Part shown: positions 29,401 through 37,975 of the stretch, one piece after another
Position numbering within the stretch: position 1 is the stretch's first letter
Layout: every line of letters starts with the position of its first letter
From: Nitrospira sp.
GTDB taxonomy: Bacteria > Nitrospirota > Nitrospiria > Nitrospirales > Nitrospiraceae
NCBI GenBank assembly: GCA_005116955.1
Contig: SWDI01000002.1
Coordinates: forward strand, 1,315-65,314
DNA: 64,000 bases
Reading direction: 5' to 3'
Made by a program: the position numbers and the translations under genes
Notes under the pieces: generated by a model
Told to the model about the DNA's origin: nothing
Database searches by the model: none
Seen by the model: the letters and a program-made list of their open reading frames with translations, nothing else

Positions 29401-32400
29401 AGTGACGTCTCCTGGGACAGTATCCGATCACATCTCTTGGCGGCATTGCGAGTCGACGATGCTGAGTTGTCGCTGCTTGTTGACGAGACCATCGACGATT
29501 TGCCCAATCCCCATCGGGTTGTCACGGGTGCAAATGCTACCTTGGAAGGTCTTTCCGCGCTCTATCGGCATGTGAGTCTGGCTAGGACGCTGAAACTGAC
29601 CGTGACTGACCTGCTCGGGGTGCTGGAGCTTACAAGCCTCGATCCGTTCACTCTTGAAAAAACAGGGGACACCGTCGAGCTGATCGACACGCTGTCCGAA
29701 ATCCGCGCCTCAGGGTTCTCTCTGGACGAGCTGCATTATTTGCATGAGCATGATCTGGATGCGGATACGCGAGTCGGGGTGACCGATGAGGCCATCTCGC
29801 AAACGCTGGTCGAAATCCGGGATGGCTTGACGGCCATCCAGAACGAATTCGTCATTGTGGCCGATCCCAACGGCGACGTGACCATGCGGTATCTGGGCAT
29901 GGTGTTGGAAGCGGATGCTGCGGCTGCGGTTCTAGCGGCTCTCCAGACTGAAGGGGATGGGACGAATAACAGCGAGCTAGCGCAGATCCTGATCGATCAT
30001 CTTGGCAGCGTGGTGACGTTTGATGCCGAATCAGTGATCGCTCAGTCCATCGAGCTTCGTTACAACAGCATGGTCGGGCTGTTGGTGCCTTACCTCAAGG
30101 ACCTGCAAAGCAAGGCACTGGTGATAGAGAAGACCGCTACATTTACGCGACGAGACCTCGACTCGATAGAAGATCTTCTGGCTCTCCGTGTGACCATGAC
30201 GGTCCAGGGCAGTCAGTTATCTGCGTTGATTGGACTGCAACAAAGCCCCTACATTGATACTGAAGGGACCGAGCTGACCATCGAAGCGGATGGAGAAGCA
30301 TTCGCCACTCTGCGCCGTCTCTTTAAAATCTGTCTGGTGTTGAACAAACTTGAAGTCGATATTGATGAACAACTCTGGCTGTTTGATGTGGGTGTGTCGA
30401 AAAGGCTGCTTAACCCGGTGTCCCTGCCCACCGAGCCGCAGTCCATCACGGCTGATACATGGGGTGCTTGGACACGATTGGTGGATCTCTTCTCGTTAAG
30501 AAAAGGCCTACCAGGTGGAGAACCGAGCCTGGCTGAACTTTTACGATTGTTTGAATTCGAAGGTGATGCCACTGCAGCGGAGAGCACATTCGAGACCGAG
30601 CTGTCGGCCCGGACAGGCTGGCTGGTTGATGATATCAGCACGCTGGTGACGGCGTTCGGGTTGCGCTTTCCGCAAGACTGGTTCGATGGCCAGGCGTTGA
30701 AACGGTTGGTTGACGCGTTCAAGTTGATTCGCCGTATCGGTGTGGACGCTGTACAGGCGGATCACTGGGCGACTGCTGATATCGATATGGCTCAAGCAGA
30801 ATCGTTACGGCTTGCTGGAAAAGCCAAACATGATGAAACCCAATGGCCAGCCATTGCACGGGGACTCCGTGATCCTGTACGGGAGAAGCAGCGCGCGGCG
30901 CTGGTCGGTTATTTGATCGGACAGTTACCGAAGTATCGTACCGAGAGTGATCTCTTCAATGACTTGCTGATCGATGTAGAAATGGCGCCCTGCATGCTGA
31001 CCTCGCGCATCAAGCAGGCGATTTCGTCGGTGCAGCTCTTTGTGCAACGGGGATTTCTGAATCTCGAAGATGGCGTTGAATTCACGCGCACTGACCGTGA
31101 GGAATGGGAATGGAGGAAGACGTACCGGGTTTGGGAAGCTAACCGTAAGGTCTTTCTCCATCCGGAGAACTGGATCGAACCGGACCTGCGGAGCAACAAG
31201 AGCGAATTGTTTGAGCAATTGGAGAGTAGTCTCCTCCAAGGTGAAGTGACCGATGTCTCGGTCGAAAAAGCCTACACGGCGTACCTCGAAGGCCTCCTCA
31301 AGATCGGTCGTCTGGAAGTGATGGGCATATACCATCAAGAAGAAGAAGAAGACGCGGATGGCAGGGTGGATATTCTTCACGTCGTTGCCCGAACCAAGGG
31401 GCATCCGCGCGAATACTATTACCGCCAGTGGATCGACGAGCGTGAATGGACGCCCTGGGAAAAACTCGACACCGACATCGACGCCGAGCATGTCATCTTG
31501 GCGGTGTGGGATCGACGGCTGTACGTCTTCTGGCCGATGGTCGTGCAGAAAGCGGAGGCAATCCTTGCGAACGATCCAGATGAAGCACCGGAGAGCCGCA
31601 ACTTTTTTGAGATGAAGCTTGCGTGGATTGAACGATTGAATGATAGATGGGGCGGACGCAAGTTGACCGAGAACGCTCTTCTTGTGAATGGCAAGTGGGA
31701 TGAGCTGGATTGGACGGCAACAAGCGAGGGGGGATACTCTTTCGGAGAAACGCCCACCTATTTCCGGCTTGCACAAGCAAACACGCTCGTCATTGAATGT
31801 CGACAAAGCCTCATTCCTCCCGTCGGTAGCATTTTGGGGAAATTCGTGCTCGATCCATGCACCGGCTCGATGGTGGTTGAGAATACGACTGTTCCTGGGA
31901 CTGAGATTGTCACGCCGACCAATAACGTCGTTTCGCGCATGCGTATGACTTGTTTTGATCAAGGCGATTTGAGTGCGGACGCGCCTCTTCGGCTAATGAC
32001 CGGATCGGTTGATCAGGATGGGCGACTAAGCGGATCTCCGCAGGAGATCGATGTGTTGGGTAAGGTTGCTCCATACCCGGTCGCGAGCTTTGCCTACCCC
32101 CATCAATATGGCGAGTTTGCTTCGCAGCACGGTGTCTTTCTCGACGACGACGAGCGAACGTTTCATGTGATACCTGAACAGGTAATAGATTTAGGGCATT
32201 ATTTTGACGAGGAATACAAGGACGAGCTTGATCCAGGTGATGTCGGAGTTATCATCTCGCACCACGAATTGTTCGAGGACGAGCCACGTCCGCCCAAGTT
32301 TGAGCCGGAGTTGCCATGGGACTCAGACGTGTTGAACGAGGAATCGCCGGGTCCTCGGCAGCGGGTGACGGAGTTGAGAGCGAACACCAGTGGGCCGTTC

Positions 32401-35400
32401 AATAGCTTGGACGCGTTGTCTAGCCTTACGGACCAGCAGCTCCAGTACAGCCAGAATCAGCTCTTTGAAGCGAAGACCATTTCCGATCCGTACGGTCGAC
32501 AACTCTCCACCAAGTACCGGTTCTCACTCTTTTACCATCCGTACGTCTGCGACTTTATGACGGAACTGCGGCGATTCGGCGTTGCGGGGCTGCTCGATCC
32601 AAATCCTTTCGGATCTCCAGCAGCCAGAGACCTGGTGCGCCAGGAAAAGGCGCTCGACTTTTTCAAGCCAACCTATCAGCCCACCGCAAGCGTCCTCAAT
32701 ACACCGATCCAGGATATCGATTTTGAGTTCGGTGGTGCCTACGCTGACTACAACTGGGAGATCTTCTTTCACGCGCCGTTCCTCATCGCCAATCGCCTGT
32801 CACAAAACCAGCGATTCGAAGAGGCACGGAGGTGGTACCACTTTATCTTTGATCCCACCAACCGGAGTGACGACAAGGATCCGCTGCGGTTTTGGAAGAT
32901 GAAGCCCTTTTATCGCGAAGCGGATGCCCCGATCGACGAGTTCCTCAAGTTGGCCTCTTCGACTGAGACGACCCCTGAGACCATCGCCGCCCGTGAACAG
33001 TATGACGATCAGGTCCAAGCGTGGCTCGCCAATCCTTTTGACCCGCACGCCATTGCACGTCTGCGCACGACTGCTTATCAGAAGACCCTTGTGATGAAGT
33101 ACCTCGACAACCTGATCGCATGGGGCGATAGCCTCTTTCGCCAGGATACGATCGAATCGATCAATGAAGCGATCCAACTCTATGTCCTGGCGCTTGACCT
33201 CCTGGGTGAACGGCCTGACGCCTTGCCGCCTCGTGCTATACCAGTTGCAAAGACTTTCGAACAGGTCAGACAAGACCTGGATGATTCAGTGTTGAATAAC
33301 CCGTTGAATCAGAACAATCCGTTTGTCCGATTGGAGAATCTGCTCTTCAATCCCAAGACCAATGACGCTCCCTGGCGCTCCACCTGGCCTCTCCCGCTTC
33401 CGTTGAACTACACGATTTTTAATGGTGGCGCCAAGAGTTCGAGCCTCTATTTCTGTATTCCACCTAACGACAAGCTGCTTGGCTATTGGGATACGGTCGA
33501 AGACCGGCTGTTTAAGATCCGTCATTGTATGAGTATCGAAGGGATCGTACGCCAGTTGCCGCTCTTTGAACCACCCATTGATCCAGGCATGTTGGTACGA
33601 GCGCGGGCAGCCGGTGTCGATCTTGTGAGTGCCCTCGCCGACCTGAATGCGCCGCTTCCGCATTATCGATTCAACGTGATGCTTCAGAAAGCCTATGCGT
33701 TCAATCAAACAGTGCGCGGGCTTGGTGGTGCATTATTGAGTGCGTTGGAGAAAAAGGATGCCGAGGAGTTAGCCGCACTTCGGTCCACTCAGGAGGTGGC
33801 CCTTCTGGAAACCATTCGCGAGGTGAAGAAGCTTGCCGTTGAAGAAGCACAGCACACACTGGTTGCGGCGGAGCGTAGCCTGACTGTCATTGAACAGCGG
33901 CGTGATTACTACCAGGGTTTGATTACAAATAGGCGCCTTGAAGAGGAGAAGCAACAAGTGAAAATGCTGAGGCGCAGCAGAGACTCGCAACTCGCAGCAG
34001 CTGCGCTCGCTTTTATCGGTTCTTCAGTATCCCCAATTCCAGCTATCACGACAGGCGCTTCTGGTGCCATGGGAACTCCTGTCGCCACAGCGACAGTGAC
34101 TGATGGCCAAGGGCTGGCTAAGGGGTTTGATCTCCTGGGTCAAGCCGCATCACTCATTGCCGCACAATTCTCAGCTGACGCTACTCTGTCGGGGCTTGCC
34201 GCGGGATTTGCTCGACGCAATGAGGATTGGGAGCACCAACTTACGGCTGCGAATCGAGAGATTAAGCAGATCGAAAAACAGATCGAAGCCGGGAAGGTTC
34301 GTGTTGCCATGGCTGAACGGGATCTGGAGAACCATGAGCGACAGATCGAACAGGCGTGGACGGTGCGAGAGTTCATGGAGAGCAAGTTCACGAACGTGGA
34401 ACTCTACCAGTGGATGGTGGGACAGCTTTCGTCTCTCTACTTCCAGAGTTATCAACTGGCCTATGATCTCGGGAAGCAAACCGAGCGAGCCTACCGCCAC
34501 GAGTTGGCCTTGCCGGAGTCGACGTTTATCAGCTTCGGGTATTGGGACAGCTTGAAGAAAGGACTGCTGGCCGGTGAGCTTCTCCAGCTCTCGCTGGAAC
34601 GCATGGATAAGAGTTATCTTGAGAATAACCGCCGCGAGTATGAGCTGACCAAACATGTCTCGCTGGCCCTGCTAGATCCTGTCGCCTTGCTCAAGCTACA
34701 GACCGATGGGACGTGCGAGTTTTCGATACCGGAATCGCTGTTTGACCTCGAATACCCTGGTCATTATTTGCGTCGAATCAAGTCAGTATCCATATCCATC
34801 CCCTGCGTGACCGGCCCCTATACCAGCGTCCCGGCGCGGCTGACCCTCGTATCCAGCCGCACCAGGGTAGACCCCAGCGCGGCCGGAGATTATCCAATGG
34901 TTGTATCTGAAGGTAGTACCGACCAACGCTTCCAGTTTCACACTGGCGCGGTTCAATCGATCATCGTCAGCGCTGGACGCGAAGATTCAGGGTTGTTTAT
35001 GGCTGACCATCGCGATGAGCGCTATCTGCCCTTTGAAGGTAGTGGTGCCATCAGTGACTGGAGCCTTGCGCTGACCAGCGCGGTGCAAACTTTCGATTGG
35101 TCGACCATCACGGATGTTGTGATCCATGTGCGATACACTGCCAGGGAAGGCGGGGAACTCCTGCGGGAGGCTGCCTTGAAGTCGCTCCAATCGGAACTCC
35201 AAGGGATACCACTGCAAAGATCCTTTTCAGCCATGCACGAGTTCCCCACGGAATGGAATGCGTTTCTACGACCAGCCACGGATGCTGGTGAGGCGGTCTT
35301 GAAGTTGGATCTATCAGAAAAACGTTTCCCGTATTTCGCCCGCAGCCTGGAGCCGTCAATCTCCAAGATCGAACTGGTCGCGCTGGTCAAAGGTTCATCG

Positions 35401-35631
35401 ACATGGACTGGTACTGATGTGACAGTGGAGGGGGGAGAGAGGACTGAGGCAGTCACACTGGCATCAGCGGATAACCTCTATGGCGGGAACCCGAGCGGGG
35501 TTGTCGAATATCAAGGAGCCAGTCCAGGTGCGTGGACGGTTCGAATAACTACCGCCTCATTGGGGCCACCGTCGGAGTGGATCGATGATCTCGTTATCAT
35601 CGCGACGTATCAAGTGACCGTGCCTGCGTGA
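26404..35631 (+). CDS. Tc toxin TcA-like pore-forming translocation subunit
   Basis: A protein of about 3075 residues. Residues about 10-80 look like a peptidoglycan-binding_1 fold (RFGVSTRAAAREFQAAHKLRQTGAVDQATAKAI). A Pro-rich linker follows, then a carboxypeptidase-regulatory-like beta domain (about 110-195; GTVTHTDGTAINGVKVRAF). The TcA/VRP1 region includes CQCNHCRSIYSPAAYLVDLLAWL, with Cys635, 637 and 640. A neuraminidase-like region lies near 1615-1720. A long helical region with a hydrophobic stretch (about 2440-2680; AALAFIGSSVSPIP) fits the alpha-helical channel. The C-terminal part (LAGELLQLSLERMDKSYLENNRREYELTKHVSL, LPFEGSGAISDWSLAL) is the TcB-binding domain. TcA pentamers bind target cells and inject the TcC cargo. 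It lies directly downstream of the TcB-TcC gene. Confidence 0.92.
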   Translation: MQPVNFPLKLQMKRPEVGDLHQALSTLGFAIAAAEKKNQRFGVSTRAAAREFQAAHKLRQTGAVDQATAKAINQELTDRGVLTEPLPGGDTPGPNPPTNPPEVEQPSAHGTVTHTDGTAINGVKVRAFHRQLAGELELGETASNDRGQYTIHYEYPTGTSRVDLFVRAYGETNTILAVSPLLVGVRGKQVVDLVVEAERYRGPSEFERASAALNSQIRDVDLDTFDANDVAFLVRTMKLSREMVTAWITSRQLAVRFAVEQEVLYGLIRVENTASFPKLLRRSRARLIRALTQAAQTNLISLVVGEQARETVTRLQQVAINLSASNDTPGSLGLLLGASTVSAPQQRVFLERYAKHEGPISAFWRALREDQTFGNAAVDELQLTIQLGTLTANHAPLAAVLRARGIRRGSETATLTREDWRTILRGQVAGKAVGTPANIKGATQEERINNYITLLLERTALAFPTTKVTQTLKTIPNWQASSARAFLDANPDFNLLTRNIDTAMKSSTSVIRPEWDRESLASELATVQRVARLAPKGRHETVVNGLLTAGYHSALSILRQSRVTFLQKTAQTLGGKSAAEEVYRNAQFQMSRVVTAFSLMHPRLAEPMARAVGTISKKVSEDATWSSLFGNVDYCQCNHCRSIYSPAAYLVDLLAWLDTHELNGRTAFERLDARRPDIKRIELSCDNTNTVLPYVDLVTEILEDRILSFPTVDGTQVPIASTATSAELLAHPESLHPAVYDQHLAKEVYPWLLPFDLWGELGRVYFEHLGVRRSDLMEALARPDVPGRSAISAERLGMSSAQWKIVTGADSRPVWKFWGYGSENPKGTNFKADLAVVSNFLRRADCEYDELLDLLHSRVANQNKIVIVGEACDTDELTLETLSDTDLDRMQRFLRLWRNRGWSILNLDKVLYALNPVDINAKSLHALADLERIQSLTKAPLLDISCWWATIDTFEDRPEKDQPVKSLYQQVFLNRAVDPAAEEDSFPLALNPIRTALLRSDVSWDSIRSHLLAALRVDDAELSLLVDETIDDLPNPHRVVTGANATLEGLSALYRHVSLARTLKLTVTDLLGVLELTSLDPFTLEKTGDTVELIDTLSEIRASGFSLDELHYLHEHDLDADTRVGVTDEAISQTLVEIRDGLTAIQNEFVIVADPNGDVTMRYLGMVLEADAAAAVLAALQTEGDGTNNSELAQILIDHLGSVVTFDAESVIAQSIELRYNSMVGLLVPYLKDLQSKALVIEKTATFTRRDLDSIEDLLALRVTMTVQGSQLSALIGLQQSPYIDTEGTELTIEADGEAFATLRRLFKICLVLNKLEVDIDEQLWLFDVGVSKRLLNPVSLPTEPQSITADTWGAWTRLVDLFSLRKGLPGGEPSLAELLRLFEFEGDATAAESTFETELSARTGWLVDDISTLVTAFGLRFPQDWFDGQALKRLVDAFKLIRRIGVDAVQADHWATADIDMAQAESLRLAGKAKHDETQWPAIARGLRDPVREKQRAALVGYLIGQLPKYRTESDLFNDLLIDVEMAPCMLTSRIKQAISSVQLFVQRGFLNLEDGVEFTRTDREEWEWRKTYRVWEANRKVFLHPENWIEPDLRSNKSELFEQLESSLLQGEVTDVSVEKAYTAYLEGLLKIGRLEVMGIYHQEEEEDADGRVDILHVVARTKGHPREYYYRQWIDEREWTPWEKLDTDIDAEHVILAVWDRRLYVFWPMVVQKAEAILANDPDEAPESRNFFEMKLAWIERLNDRWGGRKLTENALLVNGKWDELDWTATSEGGYSFGETPTYFRLAQANTLVIECRQSLIPPVGSILGKFVLDPCTGSMVVENTTVPGTEIVTPTNNVVSRMRMTCFDQGDLSADAPLRLMTGSVDQDGRLSGSPQEIDVLGKVAPYPVASFAYPHQYGEFASQHGVFLDDDERTFHVIPEQVIDLGHYFDEEYKDELDPGDVGVIISHHELFEDEPRPPKFEPELPWDSDVLNEESPGPRQRVTELRANTSGPFNSLDALSSLTDQQLQYSQNQLFEAKTISDPYGRQLSTKYRFSLFYHPYVCDFMTELRRFGVAGLLDPNPFGSPAARDLVRQEKALDFFKPTYQPTASVLNTPIQDIDFEFGGAYADYNWEIFFHAPFLIANRLSQNQRFEEARRWYHFIFDPTNRSDDKDPLRFWKMKPFYREADAPIDEFLKLASSTETTPETIAAREQYDDQVQAWLANPFDPHAIARLRTTAYQKTLVMKYLDNLIAWGDSLFRQDTIESINEAIQLYVLALDLLGERPDALPPRAIPVAKTFEQVRQDLDDSVLNNPLNQNNPFVRLENLLFNPKTNDAPWRSTWPLPLPLNYTIFNGGAKSSSLYFCIPPNDKLLGYWDTVEDRLFKIRHCMSIEGIVRQLPLFEPPIDPGMLVRARAAGVDLVSALADLNAPLPHYRFNVMLQKAYAFNQTVRGLGGALLSALEKKDAEELAALRSTQEVALLETIREVKKLAVEEAQHTLVAAERSLTVIEQRRDYYQGLITNRRLEEEKQQVKMLRRSRDSQLAAAALAFIGSSVSPIPAITTGASGAMGTPVATATVTDGQGLAKGFDLLGQAASLIAAQFSADATLSGLAAGFARRNEDWEHQLTAANREIKQIEKQIEAGKVRVAMAERDLENHERQIEQAWTVREFMESKFTNVELYQWMVGQLSSLYFQSYQLAYDLGKQTERAYRHELALPESTFISFGYWDSLKKGLLAGELLQLSLERMDKSYLENNRREYELTKHVSLALLDPVALLKLQTDGTCEFSIPESLFDLEYPGHYLRRIKSVSISIPCVTGPYTSVPARLTLVSSRTRVDPSAAGDYPMVVSEGSTDQRFQFHTGAVQSIIVSAGREDSGLFMADHRDERYLPFEGSGAISDWSLALTSAVQTFDWSTITDVVIHVRYTAREGGELLREAALKSLQSELQGIPLQRSFSAMHEFPTEWNAFLRPATDAGEAVLKLDLSEKRFPYFARSLEPSISKIELVALVKGSSTWTGTDVTVEGGERTEAVTLASADNLYGGNPSGVVEYQGASPGAWTVRITTASLGPPSEWIDDLVIIATYQVTVPA

Positions 35632-35793
35632 AGCTGTGAACATCAAGGCAGCGGTTAGTCAGCCCGTGGGGCAGGTGCAGCATCACAAGAAGTAGTAGTT
35701 GGAACTCATTGCCGGCTTAGCTCAACATAGAGACATATCGACGTCGAAAGATAGCCCACTTGAAGCAGGCAGCTATCGGCCACTGACAAACTT

Positions 35794-36216
35794 CTACTTC
35801 TTCCCACAGACCGCACCCCATAAGCCTTCATTCACCGTTCCTGGCTCAGCTCCCACCCAATGGCCTTCGCTGGTGTGTCCGCCACCACCAATCACCTCGC
35901 CTGTCCCCATGTGGCCGTAGAAATCGGTGGATTCCAGATTCCGAACACGTTTTTTGGTGCAATCGAACTGCTTGGTTATCTTGGTGGAATAAAATCGAGT
36001 AGGGGATCTGTTGCCCTGCATCCACTTCCAGTCGATCAAGGCGGAAATGGTCACCAGATTGCCTTCTCTGTGTATGGTAGCAGCATCGACGTACACCATT
36101 TGCAATGGATGCGACTGATACTGAGCATCAATAGCCATCCATTGAGCATAGAGAGGCGTCGAGCTGAGAATTATGAATATAGCCAGGAGCCAGACAAATC
36201 GACGAAACGTCAGCAT
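35794..36216 (-). CDS. Secreted surface-adhesin-E-like protein
   Basis: A 140-residue exported protein. The N-terminus (MLTFRRFVWLLAIFIILSSTPLYAQ) is a signal peptide. The mature part (YVDAATIHREGNLVTISALIDWK, TKITKQFDCTKKRVRNLES) matches the pattern of small proteins annotated as surface-adhesin protein E family. That name comes from a Haemophilus adhesin; an adhesive role here is unproven. The start at 36216 is chosen because GGAGGA lies 7 bases upstream; a 30-residue longer version lacks this and puts extra residues before the signal peptide. It lies between the Tc locus and pyruvate kinase, pointing back toward the Tc genes. Confidence 0.7.
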   Translation of the reverse strand: MLTFRRFVWLLAIFIILSSTPLYAQWMAIDAQYQSHPLQMVYVDAATIHREGNLVTISALIDWKWMQGNRSPTRFYSTKITKQFDCTKKRVRNLESTDFYGHMGTGEVIGGGGHTSEGHWVGAEPGTVNEGLWGAVCGKK

Positions 36217-36367
36217 CCCTGTGTCCTCCCGTTCGAACATCATTGTATCACCCGAGGTGTATGAAGAGAACGGGATCTCTCTTGGTCTTCCATGAGAAAG
36301 GATCATTCAGAGAAGAATGTGGGGAGGGGAAAGTTGTACGGTGATGCAAATCGGGTGGAGAGTGGAG

Positions 36368-37822
36368 TTAGCCGACTTCATGCAGCTTGAGCAGATTGGT
36401 TTTGCCGGGTTGCGCCGCAAGCGTGCCGGAGACGATGACGAGCCTGTCGCCGGCTGTGACTAACCCCTCCGCCTTGAGCACGCGTTCGGCTTCCTTGATC
36501 CGCGCATCAGTCTGCTCAACTTGCGGCATGGTGAATGAACGGACGCCCCAATAGAGTGCCATCCGCTGTCTGACCGCCTCATGAGGAGTCAGGGCCAGAA
36601 TCGGTGCGGTCGGGCGTTGCTTCGATACCAGCCGAGCTGTGGCACCTCGCTCGCTGAACGCCACGATGGCACGTGCATCGATTCCCCTGGCTGCAGAAGA
36701 GGCCGCAGCGCAGATGGCCTCTGGTATGGAAAGATTGTCCAGGTCGGCTTGCCGCTTGCGCAGGATGCCAGGTTCGGTGCCTTCTTCTGCCGCGCGAATG
36801 ATGCGATCCATGACTGCAACTGTCTCGGTAGGATGCGCACCGACGGCTGTTTCGGCTGAGAGCATCAAGGCGTCGCTCCCGTCGAAGATAGCGTTCGCGA
36901 CATCGGAAGCCTCTGCTCTTGTTGGGCGCAGAGCCTGTGTCATGGATTCCAGCATCTGCGTGGCAGTGATGACAATGCGCCGCCGCCGGTTGCCTTCTAG
37001 AATAATCCGCTTCTGCAGAACCGGCACCGCTTCAGGCCCCATCTCGACACCTAGGTCCCCACGGGCGATCATCACCCCGTCCGCTCGTTCTAAGATGTCG
37101 TCTAACGTCGTCACGGCTTCAGCTCGTTCGATTTTGGCGATGAGTGGGATCGTACTTCCATGCTCGGCCAAGACAGCCCGTGCCGCGTCAATGTCCTGTG
37201 GCCCTCGTACAAAGGAGAGGGCGATATAGTCCACGCCATGCTTGACGCCGAAGCGAATGTCTTCCCGATCTTTCTCAGTCAAGGTAGGAGCACTCACGGC
37301 TGTTCCAGGCAGGTTGATCCCTTTGTGTGAGGTGATCGTGCCCCCGGTCAGGACGGAACAGTCGATCAGATTGTCGGCAATACGAACGGCTTGTAGCTCG
37401 ATGAGTCCATCATTGATGAGTACGCGTGATCCCACATGAAGGTCGCGGGTGAGCGACGCATAGGTGACTGGGATCTCGGGAAGAGAGGCGGGAACGGAGG
37501 TGTGGGTGTCAGGCAGTTCCGCCGATTGAGCTGATGTCCGCAACCTCACCACCTGGCCAGTGCGGACTTCAATGCCTTCCTTAGGCAGCAGGCCCACGCG
37601 AATTCTTGGGCCTTGCAGATCCTGGATAATCGCGACCGCTGCTCCGCGCCGTGCGGCTGCGTCTCGGATGGCGGTGATGGCGGTTGCATGAGATTCATGA
37701 GTGCCATGAGAGAAATTCAGCCGAGCAGCATCCATGCCGGTTTCAATCAATCGGTTCAAGACGGCCGGCGAAATACTTGCCGGTCCGATAGTGCACACGA
37801 TCTTGGCCTTTCGCATGGTCAT
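36368..37822 (-). CDS. pyk: Pyruvate kinase
   Basis: Converts phosphoenolpyruvate and ADP to pyruvate and ATP. The 484-residue protein has KIVCTIGPAS at the start, MDAARLNFSHG, DLQGPRIRVG, DIRFGVKHGVDYIALSFVRG, the catalytic-lysine segment IPLIAKIERAEAV, ARGDLGVEMG and VITATQMLESM. The C-terminal allosteric domain follows (VAFSERGATARLVSKQRPTAPILALT). The start at 37822 is preferred because a GGAGG-containing site precedes it; a 26-residue extension to 37900 is hydrophobic and unlike the family. It is divergent from the MinD-like gene. Confidence 0.97.
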   Translation of the reverse strand: MTMRKAKIVCTIGPASISPAVLNRLIETGMDAARLNFSHGTHESHATAITAIRDAAARRGAAVAIIQDLQGPRIRVGLLPKEGIEVRTGQVVRLRTSAQSAELPDTHTSVPASLPEIPVTYASLTRDLHVGSRVLINDGLIELQAVRIADNLIDCSVLTGGTITSHKGINLPGTAVSAPTLTEKDREDIRFGVKHGVDYIALSFVRGPQDIDAARAVLAEHGSTIPLIAKIERAEAVTTLDDILERADGVMIARGDLGVEMGPEAVPVLQKRIILEGNRRRRIVITATQMLESMTQALRPTRAEASDVANAIFDGSDALMLSAETAVGAHPTETVAVMDRIIRAAEEGTEPGILRKRQADLDNLSIPEAICAAASSAARGIDARAIVAFSERGATARLVSKQRPTAPILALTPHEAVRQRMALYWGVRSFTMPQVEQTDARIKEAERVLKAEGLVTAGDRLVIVSGTLAAQPGKTNLLKLHEVG

Positions 37823-37975
37823 CTGGAAGCCTCCTGAGCGTTGTCTCATCGAAAGATAAAGGAAGAAGAATAGCACAGATCCGTTTGTTGGATACTGCAT
37901 AGTGACTTCGTTGTCGTGTAGTCGGGCTGTTCAAGATCCGCTATTTTACTTTTCATTTTTCCGGCAACCGATACA

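Noticed and set aside
30925..31962. A 345-codon open frame on the minus strand
   Set aside because: It is antisense to the TcA gene, with composition typical of reverse-frame translation and no start site.
35687..35803. Weak inverted repeat AAGAAGTAGTAGTT / AACTTCTACTTCTT after the Tc locus
   Set aside because: The arms are about 90 bp apart with two mismatches and no T-run; it is likely chance, since the second arm is the coding end of the adjacent gene.
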